In this document: in pieces, positions 8,981-17,373 of the stretch
Layout of the letters: the number at the start of each line of letters is the position of its first letter
How positions within the stretch are numbered: the stretch's first letter is position 1
NCBI RefSeq assembly: GCF_900177735.1
Contig: NZ_FXBB01000023.1
Span: 1-42,668 of the forward strand
Direction of reading: 5' to 3'
Source: Dethiosulfovibrio salsuginis
GTDB taxonomy: Bacteria; Synergistota; Synergistia; Synergistales; Dethiosulfovibrionaceae
Length of the DNA: 42,668 bases
Translations under genes and position numbers: made by a program
Notes under the pieces: model-generated
Seen by the model: the letters and a program-made list of their open reading frames with translations, nothing else
Databases searched by the model: none
What the model was told of the DNA's origin: nothing

Positions 8981-11799
8981 CCTACTCGGTTGGATCTCTG
9001 GTCAAGGCCAGAGGAAGAGAGTGGGTCGTCCTGCCTGAGTCGGAGGAAAGCCTGTTGATCCTCCGGCCCCTAGGGGGGACCGATCGAGAGATAGCCGGAG
9101 TTCTGCCGTCTCTGGAGAACGTGGAACCAGCCCAGTTCGATCTCCCAGACCGCAGCACCGTCGGGGACGAAAGGTCCGCCAGGCTCCTTAGAGACGGCCT
9201 GAAACTGGGCTTCCGGTCCAGCGCAGGCCCTTTTAGATCCTTCGGCAGACTGGCGGTAGAGCCCCGGCCCTACCAGCTCGTGCCTCTCATGCTCGCCATG
9301 AGACTGGACCCAGTAAGGCTCCTCATAGCCGACGACGTCGGAATAGGGAAAACCGTGGAGGCCTGCCTCATAGCCCGTGAGCTTTTAGACCGAGGAGAGA
9401 TACAGAGCCTTGCGGTCCTCTGCCCTCCCCACCTCACCGAACAGTGGCAGACCGAGATGGCGGAGAAGTTTCACATAGACGCAAAACTGGTCCTCTCCAG
9501 CACCGCAGCCCGGCTGGAGAGGGACTGTGTCATGGGAGAATCGCTGTTCGACCGATATCCCTTCCTCATAGTATCGATAGACTTCATAAAAAGCGAACGA
9601 AGATGCAGCGAGTTTCTGAGATCCTGTCCAGAGATGATCGTAGTGGACGAGGCTCACACCTGTGCCCAGTCCCACGGAAGCGGGGCAAAGCAGATGAGGT
9701 TCGAGCTCATCTCTCAGATAGCTAAAAAAGAGGACAGACACATAGTCCTGGTCACCGCCACGCCTCACAGCGGCAAAGAGGACGCCTTCAGATCCCTTCT
9801 GACCCTCCTGGACCCCGGCCTTAAAGACCTGCCCGAGGACCTGTCGGGACAGGCCAACGAGGTCCATCGTCGAAACCTCGCCAGACACATGGTCCAAAGA
9901 AGGAGAGGGGATATCCGGCACTACCTGAAAAACGACACCCCATTCCCGGAGAGGTTCGACACCGAGGCCACCTTCAAGCTCTCGGAGGAATACAAAGCCT
10001 TTTTCGAGAAAGTTCTGGCCTACGTAAGGGAAACGGTGAAAGACGACACCGGAACCGAGTTTCACCGAAGAATACGCTGGTGGTCCGCCCTGGCCCTGCT
10101 CCGGTCCATAGCCTCAAGCCCTGCCGCCGCCGTGGCGACCCTCAAAAGCAGATCGGCCTGCGCCGACTCGGCAAACCAAGGGGAAGTGGACGAGCTCGGG
10201 CGGCGGACGGTCATGGACGTCGGAGACCTGGAACAGGCGGAGACGGCGGACTTCGTCCCAGGCAGCGACATAGATGAAAACGGATCGGAAAGCCTCAGAC
10301 GGAGGAAACTGGCGGCCTTCGCAAAAGAGGCCGAAACCCTGAAAGGCCCTAAAGACCTAAAGCTTCAGGGAGCCGTCGATATAGTAAAAGACCAGCTCAA
10401 ACGGGGAATCAGCCCTATCGTTTTCTGCCGGTTTATACCGACCGCCGAATACCTGGCGGAAAACCTCAGGGAAAAGCTGGGGCCCTCCATCGAGGTGGAA
10501 TCGGTAACGGGAAAACTGTCCCCCGAAGAGCGGGAGGACAGGGTAAACCGCCTGGGGAGCTGCCCCAAGAGGGTCTTGGTCTGCACCGACTGCCTAAGCG
10601 AAGGCATAAACCTACAGGAGCACTTCGACGGAGTCATCCACTACGACCTATCGTGGAACCCGACGAGACACGAACAGCGAGAGGGCAGGGTGGACCGATA
10701 CGGCCAGCCCAAACGGGAGGTTCGGGTCGTCACCTACTACGGCATTGACAACCAGGTGGACGGCATAGTCCTTGACACCTTGATACGAAAGCACAAGGCC
10801 ATTCGCACGTCTCTGGGGATCTCCGTGCCCGTACCTATAGAGTCGGAAGAGGTCGTGGAGGCCATATTCGAGGGCCTTCTCCTTCGGGAGGATCAGGGCA
10901 GCGTTCAAAACTACCTGCCCGGCTTCGAGGCCTACTTTAAGCCCAAAAAAGAGGACCTCTACAGCCGATGGGAAAGCACCACCGAAAAGGAAAAGCGGTC
11001 TCGAACCGTCTTCGCCCAGGAAGGCATAAAGCCCGAGGAAGTCGCCCAACAACTGGAGGAGACCAGACGGGCCATCGGATCGGGGGTGGACGTCGGAGAG
11101 TTTATGAAAAACGCCCTCACATCGCTGAAAGCAAAGGTGTCAGGCGGCGAAACCCTGGAGGTGGACCTCTCGGAGGCCACCACCGCCCTTAAAGACATGC
11201 TTGGGCGGACCGATGGATTCAGGGCCAAGTTCTCCCTGCCGGTGCAGGACGGAGAGCTCTACCTTCACCGAACCCACCCACTGGTGGAGAACACCGCCGC
11301 CCACGTGGTGGACCTGGCCCTCAGCGGCAACCCCGAGGGACCGGCCCGCTGCGGCGCTATCCGAACCGACGGAGTGACGAGCCGGACGACCTTATTGCTG
11401 GTGAGGTTTCGCTTCCACCTCATAACCACCAGAGGGGACAAAACCACCCCTCTACTGGTGGAGGACTGTCGGCTCATGGCCTTCAGGGGAACCCCTGAAA
11501 AGGCCGAATGGCTGACAAAAGAGGAGGCTGAATCCATCTTCGCCGCCCGCTCCACGGAAAACATCTATCCCGAACAGGCCATGGGCTTCGTGGGGAAGAT
11601 CCTTGACGGCTACCCCAACCTGGCCCCTCACCTCGACCAGGAGGCAAAGAGGCTGGCGGAGGAACAGCTCGAATCCCACAGGTCCATCAGAAAGGCATCT
11701 CGGGACAAAGGGGTCTCCTACAGGGTTCAGCCCCAACTGCCGCCGGACCTCCTGGGGATCTATATCTACCTTCCTGAAATTGGGGGAAACAGCCGATGA
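8977..11799 (+). CDS. SNF2-family helicase, DrmD-like
   Basis: A 940-aa SNF2/RapA-type ATPase. Motif I is DDVGIGKT (119-126), the Walker B box DEAH is at 224-227, and LVTATPHSG is motif III. The C-terminal helicase lobe carries SEGINLQ and EGRVDRYGQ (569-577), the RapA/DrmD version of motif VI. Such enzymes move along duplex DNA and strip or remodel bound proteins. Class 1 DISARM encodes a DrmD of about this size next to the DrmMI methyltransferase, the same pairing as here. The gene starts 61 bases after the first defence gene. It overlaps the next gene by 4 bases, so the three are almost certainly one transcript. I do not assign the symbol drmD because the rest of the locus is not standard DISARM. 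Confidence 0.85.
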   Translation: MTYSVGSLVKARGREWVVLPESEESLLILRPLGGTDREIAGVLPSLENVEPAQFDLPDRSTVGDERSARLLRDGLKLGFRSSAGPFRSFGRLAVEPRPYQLVPLMLAMRLDPVRLLIADDVGIGKTVEACLIARELLDRGEIQSLAVLCPPHLTEQWQTEMAEKFHIDAKLVLSSTAARLERDCVMGESLFDRYPFLIVSIDFIKSERRCSEFLRSCPEMIVVDEAHTCAQSHGSGAKQMRFELISQIAKKEDRHIVLVTATPHSGKEDAFRSLLTLLDPGLKDLPEDLSGQANEVHRRNLARHMVQRRRGDIRHYLKNDTPFPERFDTEATFKLSEEYKAFFEKVLAYVRETVKDDTGTEFHRRIRWWSALALLRSIASSPAAAVATLKSRSACADSANQGEVDELGRRTVMDVGDLEQAETADFVPGSDIDENGSESLRRRKLAAFAKEAETLKGPKDLKLQGAVDIVKDQLKRGISPIVFCRFIPTAEYLAENLREKLGPSIEVESVTGKLSPEEREDRVNRLGSCPKRVLVCTDCLSEGINLQEHFDGVIHYDLSWNPTRHEQREGRVDRYGQPKREVRVVTYYGIDNQVDGIVLDTLIRKHKAIRTSLGISVPVPIESEEVVEAIFEGLLLREDQGSVQNYLPGFEAYFKPKKEDLYSRWESTTEKEKRSRTVFAQEGIKPEEVAQQLEETRRAIGSGVDVGEFMKNALTSLKAKVSGGETLEVDLSEATTALKDMLGRTDGFRAKFSLPVQDGELYLHRTHPLVENTAAHVVDLALSGNPEGPARCGAIRTDGVTSRTTLLLVRFRFHLITTRGDKTTPLLVEDCRLMAFRGTPEKAEWLTKEEAESIFAARSTENIYPEQAMGFVGKILDGYPNLAPHLDQEAKRLAEEQLESHRSIRKASRDKGVSYRVQPQLPPDLLGIYIYLPEIGGNSR

Positions 11800-14700
11800 A
11801 AAATCGCGACGAGAGAACCTTCGCCACCATAAGGACCGAGGGAGCCCTGCTTCCCCCCGATATCCTCCAGCGGATCGGGACCTCCAAGGACCTGGACGGC
11901 CTCCGCCCGGAGGATTACCACCTGGTAAAGGGAGAGAGGCTAAACGAGGCCATCAACCGATCGTGGAACCGGCTGGTGGGGATATGGAGCTCCTTCGTGA
12001 AGGGCCAAGAGACACTCCCTTCCGGGGACGTAGGGACCTCCCTGACCCGTGAGAGATGGCTTTTGCCCCTGTTCCAGGAACTGGGCTACGGAAGGCTTCA
12101 GGGGAGCAGGGCAGTGGAGCTGGACGGCAAATCCTACGCCATATCCCACCGCTGGGAAAACACGCCTATACACCTGGTCGGATGCAACGTAGAGCTCGAC
12201 CGTCGAACTGCAAAGGTAGCGGGAGCCTCCAGGACAAGCCCTCACAGCGTCCTTCAGGACTTTCTGAACAGGTCCGACGACGCCCTTTGGGGCATCCTGT
12301 CCAACGGCCTGATCCTTCGGGTCCTCAGGGACAACGTCAGCCTGACCCGTCAGGCCTTCGTCGAGTTCGACCTACAGGCCATGATGGAGGGAGAGAGATA
12401 CTCCGACTTCGTCCTGCTGTGGCTCCTGTGCCATCAGTCCAGAGTGGAGGGAGAGAGAGGAGAAAACTGCTGGCTTGAGCGGTGGTCACGGACCGCAAGG
12501 GACCAGGGAGTCCGTGCTTTAGACGTCTTGAGGGACGGGGTTCAAAGCGCCATAGAGACCTTGGGCAGAGGGTTCATCGCCCACAGGTCCAACGGAGAAC
12601 TGCGAGACCGCCTTAGAGACGGAGACCTTCTCGGTCAGGACTACTATCGTCAGATCCTGAGGCTGGTCTATCGGCTGATATTCCTCTTCGTGGCGGAGGA
12701 CCGGGAACTGCTCCTCCTCCCCGAAACCGCCGGAGATATAAGGGATATATACAAAAAACACTACTCCACCGCCCGACTCCGAAAAAACGCCCAGAGGATC
12801 AGGGGAACGGACCATCCAGACCTCTACCGGGCCCTGAGGCTGGTCATGGATCGACTGTCCTCGGACCAGGGCTGTCCCGAGCTGGGGCTTCCGGCCCTTG
12901 GGGGATTTCTGTTCTCAAATCCCGCGATAAAGGACCTGAGGACCTCGGAGCTATCAAACTCCCATCTTCTGGAGGCCATAAGGCTTTTGGCCTTCAGGAC
13001 CGAAAACCACGGACTTCGCCCTGTGGACTTCAAAAACCTAGGGGCCGAAGAGCTGGGAAGCGTTTACGAATCCCTTCTGGAGCTTCACCCAGTCATAGAC
13101 CTGAGCGGTGCGGGGTTCACCCTCTCCTCCGCGGCGGGAAACGAGCGAAAGACCACCGGGAGCTACTACACCCCCGAATCGCTGATCCACTGCCTGATGG
13201 ACTCGGCGCTGGACCCGGTTTTAAACGAGGCGGTCAAAAAAGAGGACCCCGAAAGGGCCCTGCTGGACCTTAAGATATGCGACCCAGCCTGCGGAAGCGG
13301 ACACTTCCTCATAGCCGCCGCCAACAGGCTCGCCAAAAAGCTGGCGGCGGTCCGCACCGGCGACGACGAACCGTCCCCTGACTCGGTCCGAAAGGCCATG
13401 AGAGACGTCGTAGGTCGGTGTATCTTCGGAGTGGACATAAACCCCATGTCGGTGGAACTGTGCAAGGTCGGCCTCTGGATGGAGGCTCTGGAGCCTGGGA
13501 AACCTCTCTCCTTCCTTGACCACCACATAAGGTGCGGAAACAGCCTTCTCGGAACCACCCCGGCCCTCATGGCGAGAGGCATACCGGACGACGCCTTCAA
13601 GGCCATCCAGGGCGACGACAAAGATGTGGCAAAAGACCTGAGAAAATGCAACAAAAACGCGAAAGGATCGCTGGACCGGCTGAACGCCGGGGAGATATTC
13701 TCAAGCTCCTTCGCCGAGCTTTCCAGAGCGATGGAAAAGCTGGGCTCTATAGACGACAGCTCCATATCGGGCATAAGGGACAGGGAGGAGGCCTTCGGCG
13801 AATATTTCCGGTCGGACCGATACGAAAAGGCCAAGCTTCTGGCCGACGGATGGTGCTCCGCCTTCGTCTGGGACATGGTTCCTGGGTCCCCTCCTGCCCC
13901 CACCGAGGACCTGTACAGGCAGATGGCCCACGACATGAGGGGGGTTCCAGAATCCACGATACGGGAGATCCAGCGCATAGCCCAGAGGTACGGCTTCTTC
14001 CACTGGCATCTTGCCTTTCCCACCGTCTTCAGGATCCCCGCCCACGGCAGGTTCCCAGAGGACACGGTGACCGGCTGGGAGGGCGGCTTCGACTGCGTAC
14101 TGGGCAACCCACCGTGGGAGAGGATCAAAATCCAGGAAAAAGAGTGGTTCGCCGACAAAGATCAGGAGGTGGCAAAGGCGGCCAACGCCTCGGAGAGACG
14201 TAAAAAGATAGAGGCCCTCAGGGAGAAGGACCCGGACCTTCACAGAGCGTTCACGGAGGACCTGAGGGTTGCGGAGGGATCGACCTACATGGTCCGGTCC
14301 AGCGGACTCTACCCCCTCTGCGGATCGGGGGACGTCAACACCTACACCCTGTTCGCCGAGATGATGAGACACCTCCAGTCGAAGGAAGGGAGGGTAGGCT
14401 GTGTCGTACCCTCAGGCATAGCCACCGACAACACCACCCAGTGGTACTTCAGGGACATCATGGAGAGGGGAAACCTGGCATCGCTCTACGATTTCGAGAA
14501 CAGAAAGGGAATTTTCCCGGGAGTCCATAAAAGTTACAAGTTCTGCCTCCTGACCCTCACAGGGGACCACCGTCCCGTCGCAGAGGCGAGCTTCGCCTTC
14601 TTCCTGCTCGACCCGGAGGAGCTTCGAGGAAACAGGCCTCTAACTTTGTCCTCCCAGGACATAGCCCTGATAAACCCCAACACCAGGACCTGCCCCATAT

Positions 14701-15743
14701 TCAGGACCGCCAGGGACGGCGAGATAACCAAGTCGGTCTACAGAGTGGTCCCCATACTGATCGACGACAACAGAGAGGACGGAAACCCCTGGGGAATCTC
14801 GTTTAAAGCGATGTTTCACATGTCCAACGACTCAGGGCTGTTCATGACCTTGGACCAGCTGGAGGGGAAGGGCTGGACCTTGAAAGGAAACGTCTTCGAG
14901 AGAGAGGGGCTCAGATACCTTCCCCTCTACGAGGCGAAGATGGTCCACCAGTTCGACCATAGGTGGGCCACCTACGAAGGAGCCGACTGTCGGGACGTCT
15001 CGAACCAGGAGAGACGAAACCCCAGCTTTTCCCCCCTGCCCAGATACTGGGTCCCCGAGGAGGAGGTACGGTCCAGGCTTGAGGACCGATGGGACAGAGG
15101 CTGGCTGCTAGGATGGCGAGATATATGCAGAAGCACCGACGAACGGACGGTGATATCAAGCGTAATTCCTTACGGGGGAGTAGGGCATAAATTTTTGTTG
15201 ATATTCTCTGATCTTCATACCGTTGCACTATCTTTCTTACATGCTAACCTTTCAAGTTTTATTTTTGATTATATTACACGTCAAAAACATGGGGGAATAA
15301 GTCTCAGTTATCACGTCTTCAAGCAGCTCCCAATCCTCCCACCCCATGTCTACGACCGTGCCTGTCCATGGGATCGAGGGACGACCCTGGACCGGTGGAT
15401 CGGGGCCAGAGTCCTTGAGCTGGTCTACACCGCCTCCGACATGGAGTCCTTCGCCAGGGACCTGGGCTTCGACGGACCGCCCTTTTCCTGGGACGATAAC
15501 CGCCGCTTCGTCATCCGGTGCGAGCTGGACGCCGCCTTCTTCCACCTCTACGGCTTGTCCAGAGAGGACGTGGAATACGTCATAGAGACCTTCTCTATCG
15601 TGAAGAAAAAGGACCAGTCCGCCTACGGCGAGTTCCGAACGAAGAGGACCATACTGGAGATATTCGACTCGATGAAGGACTCCATAGACCAGGGACACCC
15701 CTACGTAACAGCCCTATCCCCGGAACCGGGGTTATTGCCCTAA
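11796..15743 (+). CDS. Eco57I/PglX-like N6-adenine DNA methyltransferase, DrmMI-like
   Basis: A 1315-aa protein with the gamma-class adenine methyltransferase core: SAM-binding motif I DPACGSGHF (496-504) and catalytic motif IV NPPW (771-774). A long N-terminal region and a C-terminal recognition half surround the core, as in PglX of BREX, DrmMI of DISARM and type IIG enzymes. No separate specificity subunit is encoded, so target recognition should be built in. Its likely role is to mark host DNA so the two helicases spare it. It starts in an ATGA overlap with the SNF2 gene. A ~150-base tract near 15161-15315 is about 31% GC against about 65% on either side. The final 89 codon-bases are found again at 16696-16784, so this gene's 3' half has a recombination history. 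Confidence 0.88.
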   Translation: MKNRDERTFATIRTEGALLPPDILQRIGTSKDLDGLRPEDYHLVKGERLNEAINRSWNRLVGIWSSFVKGQETLPSGDVGTSLTRERWLLPLFQELGYGRLQGSRAVELDGKSYAISHRWENTPIHLVGCNVELDRRTAKVAGASRTSPHSVLQDFLNRSDDALWGILSNGLILRVLRDNVSLTRQAFVEFDLQAMMEGERYSDFVLLWLLCHQSRVEGERGENCWLERWSRTARDQGVRALDVLRDGVQSAIETLGRGFIAHRSNGELRDRLRDGDLLGQDYYRQILRLVYRLIFLFVAEDRELLLLPETAGDIRDIYKKHYSTARLRKNAQRIRGTDHPDLYRALRLVMDRLSSDQGCPELGLPALGGFLFSNPAIKDLRTSELSNSHLLEAIRLLAFRTENHGLRPVDFKNLGAEELGSVYESLLELHPVIDLSGAGFTLSSAAGNERKTTGSYYTPESLIHCLMDSALDPVLNEAVKKEDPERALLDLKICDPACGSGHFLIAAANRLAKKLAAVRTGDDEPSPDSVRKAMRDVVGRCIFGVDINPMSVELCKVGLWMEALEPGKPLSFLDHHIRCGNSLLGTTPALMARGIPDDAFKAIQGDDKDVAKDLRKCNKNAKGSLDRLNAGEIFSSSFAELSRAMEKLGSIDDSSISGIRDREEAFGEYFRSDRYEKAKLLADGWCSAFVWDMVPGSPPAPTEDLYRQMAHDMRGVPESTIREIQRIAQRYGFFHWHLAFPTVFRIPAHGRFPEDTVTGWEGGFDCVLGNPPWERIKIQEKEWFADKDQEVAKAANASERRKKIEALREKDPDLHRAFTEDLRVAEGSTYMVRSSGLYPLCGSGDVNTYTLFAEMMRHLQSKEGRVGCVVPSGIATDNTTQWYFRDIMERGNLASLYDFENRKGIFPGVHKSYKFCLLTLTGDHRPVAEASFAFFLLDPEELRGNRPLTLSSQDIALINPNTRTCPIFRTARDGEITKSVYRVVPILIDDNREDGNPWGISFKAMFHMSNDSGLFMTLDQLEGKGWTLKGNVFEREGLRYLPLYEAKMVHQFDHRWATYEGADCRDVSNQERRNPSFSPLPRYWVPEEEVRSRLEDRWDRGWLLGWRDICRSTDERTVISSVIPYGGVGHKFLLIFSDLHTVALSFLHANLSSFIFDYITRQKHGGISLSYHVFKQLPILPPHVYDRACPWDRGTTLDRWIGARVLELVYTASDMESFARDLGFDGPPFSWDDNRRFVIRCELDAAFFHLYGLSREDVEYVIETFSIVKKKDQSAYGEFRTKRTILEIFDSMKDSIDQGHPYVTALSPEPGLLP
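15161..15315 (+). other. AT-rich tract inside the methyltransferase gene
   Basis: By hand count 15181-15300 has 37 G or C in 120 bases (31%). The lines at 15061-15120 and 15361-15420 have 38 and 40 in 60 (63-67%). The reading frame stays open and encodes a stretch including SSFIFDYITRQKHGG, close to the C-terminal KQLPILPP segment. An abrupt change with an intact frame suggests replacement by DNA from an AT-rich homologue. Confidence 0.85.
15642..15730 (+). repeat. Methyltransferase 3'-end repeat, copy 1
   Basis: These 89 bases, inside the end of the methyltransferase gene, align without gaps to 16696-16784 with about 15 mismatches by eye (about 83% identity). Shared words include AAGAGGACCATACTGG and ACAGCCCTATC. 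Confidence 0.88.
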
Positions 15744-15779
15744 CGTCACTTAAATCTATATATCAGGAGGGGTTTTAAG

Positions 15780-16679
15780 ATGAAAAAAATCACCCTTGCT
15801 TTGAGTTTAATCCTTGTTTTTTCGACTATAGCGATAGCGATGAACAAGGTCGATCTCTCTGTTCAAGAAATGATTATTCAACCACATGGAGAAGATATTA
15901 TATACACAAATAATTTTCACGATGAAACAATGGCTCTTCAGTGCAGATTGAGTTGGTTTTGCGTCTATAGCAAAATATCTAACCCAACCGACAATATAAT
16001 GTTTGTCTCTTGGCGAAAATCTGCTTTTATAGACGTAAACGGAAATTCCCACAAAGTAGTTCCCGGTCAAACGCTCGTCATCGACATGACAAGAGACGTT
16101 CCCGACACGATGATTCCACCTCATACTAGCGCCCAAATAGATATCTACCCACATGGTTTTTGGCAAAATAATAACGACTACAAAATGATATTAGATTATC
16201 CAGTGTCAAGGAACTTGTTTGGGGTTATTGTCGACATACGCGGTAAAAAATCAAAGGAATACCACAAGTTCGCCAGAAAATATTCAGGTCAAAGTTTAGG
16301 CTTGATCCTATGCCTAACTGACGGCGAAGGAAAAGACCTTTACTATAACTTTAAACTAAACCTAGATTTCGACAAAGGGCTCGAAAAATACTTGGCATCA
16401 GGGGGAGAAAGCGAACATCCAGGCTTTGCAAATGAAAAACCCGCTCCAAATGTGGGCTTATCACTGGAAAGCAACGTAATCAGCGAGGTAAAAGAAGGTA
16501 GCCTGGCTGAAAAGGCTGGGCTACAAAAGGGAGATCGGATCATTGAAATCAACGGTAAAAAAATCGATAAGATAGAAAATCCGGAGCAATATATCAAAGA
16601 GAGAGCTACCGCAGGCTTTTCTGTAATGATAATGTTTGATCGGTCAGGCATCACCGATTTAGCCACGCTAAAACTATAA
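15780..16679 (+). CDS. Exported PDZ-domain protein, AT-rich gene
   Basis: A 299-aa protein with a signal peptide (MKKITLALSLILVFSTIAIA), an unrecognised beta-rich middle (about 30-205) and a C-terminal PDZ domain (about 215-290, with GSLAEKAGLQKGDRIIEING). PDZ domains bind C-terminal tails and often regulate periplasmic proteases, but no protease domain is present. Its ribosome-binding site AGGAGGGG lies 9 bases before the ATG. The gene is far richer in AT (one sampled line is 33% GC) than the genes around it. It sits between the methyltransferase end and a second diverged copy of that end. This argues that it arrived by recombination; a role in defence is unproven. Confidence 0.8.
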   Translation: MKKITLALSLILVFSTIAIAMNKVDLSVQEMIIQPHGEDIIYTNNFHDETMALQCRLSWFCVYSKISNPTDNIMFVSWRKSAFIDVNGNSHKVVPGQTLVIDMTRDVPDTMIPPHTSAQIDIYPHGFWQNNNDYKMILDYPVSRNLFGVIVDIRGKKSKEYHKFARKYSGQSLGLILCLTDGEGKDLYYNFKLNLDFDKGLEKYLASGGESEHPGFANEKPAPNVGLSLESNVISEVKEGSLAEKAGLQKGDRIIEINGKKIDKIENPEQYIKERATAGFSVMIMFDRSGITDLATLKL

Positions 16680-16695
16680 ATCAATACTTCAAATA

Positions 16696-16784
16696 AAGAG
16701 GACCATACTGGAAATATCCAACTCGAAAAAGGACTCCATATACAAAGGAGGCCCCTACATCACAGCCCTATCGCAAGAACCGGG
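16696..16784 (+). pseudogene. Remnant of a second methyltransferase 3' end (repeat copy 2)
   Basis: An 89-base ungapped match to the last codons of the methyltransferase gene (15642-15730), about 83% identical, follows the PDZ gene. It has no gene body attached. Either a second methyltransferase gene once stood here and lost all but its end, or the 3' end was duplicated when the PDZ gene was inserted. Confidence 0.8.
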
Positions 16785-16827
16785 ATGGTCGCTGTGCCAT
16801 CAAACCAAGATAGGAGGGCTTTAGAAT

Positions 16828-17304
16828 ATGACTCAAACACATCCATCTGTACGTGAAATATGGTTAAATTATATGAACCAGGAGGGCATATCGGAGACCG
16901 AGGCCCCGGCCTACGAGTCCTGGTACTTCTGCGACAACGAGGCAGACGCCGACGAGCTGGCCCAGCTGGTTTTGGACGGAGTTAAGAGGGCAACAGCGTC
17001 CTCTCTGGAGGCAATGGAGGAGGGCGGGGAAGAGATCCCCAAGGTCGGGGGATTCTCGGTCATCACCGACTGGGAGGGTGTCGCCAAGTGCATAATAAGG
17101 ACCGAGGCGATAGAGATAGTCCCTTTCCGCGAGGTCACCGCCCAGTTCGCCGCCACGGAAGGAGAGGGAGACCGCTCCCTGGAATTTTGGCGGGAGGTGC
17201 ACAGGCGATTTTTCACCAGAGAGCTCGAATCGGTGGGGCTCAAGTTCCACGAGGAAACCCCGGTCATATGCGAGACCTTCTCGGTGGTTTACCCTCCTCG
17301 GTGA
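16828..17304 (+). CDS. ASCH-domain protein, YhfF-like
   Basis: A 158-aa small cytoplasmic protein. The segment VKRATASSLEAME followed by PKVGGFSVITDWEGVAKCIIRT is typical of ASCH domains (PUA-like RNA/nucleotide-binding fold) of the YhfF group, and the conserved FFTRELESVG region follows. Members are thought to bind RNA or modified nucleosides, and some are amidohydrolases, but the exact substrate is not readable here. AGGAGGG lies about 10 bases upstream of the ATG. It is GC-rich like the neighbouring chromosome, unlike the PDZ gene before it. It may be the first ordinary gene beyond the defence insertion or may belong to the purine genes that follow. Confidence 0.8.
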   Translation: MTQTHPSVREIWLNYMNQEGISETEAPAYESWYFCDNEADADELAQLVLDGVKRATASSLEAMEEGGEEIPKVGGFSVITDWEGVAKCIIRTEAIEIVPFREVTAQFAATEGEGDRSLEFWREVHRRFFTRELESVGLKFHEETPVICETFSVVYPPR

Positions 17305-17373
17305 GGTCCACCACGTTTTTTGGTACACTCTCAACTAGAAGAGGCCAGTAGCCTCACGAAGGAGGGATTTTAT

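Noticed and set aside
3747-15743. The defence genes as a BREX or classical type I restriction system
   Set aside because: No PglZ, BrxC, BrxL, HsdR or HsdS is present. The DUF1998 signature and SNF2 helicase fit DISARM/Druantia-like systems better.
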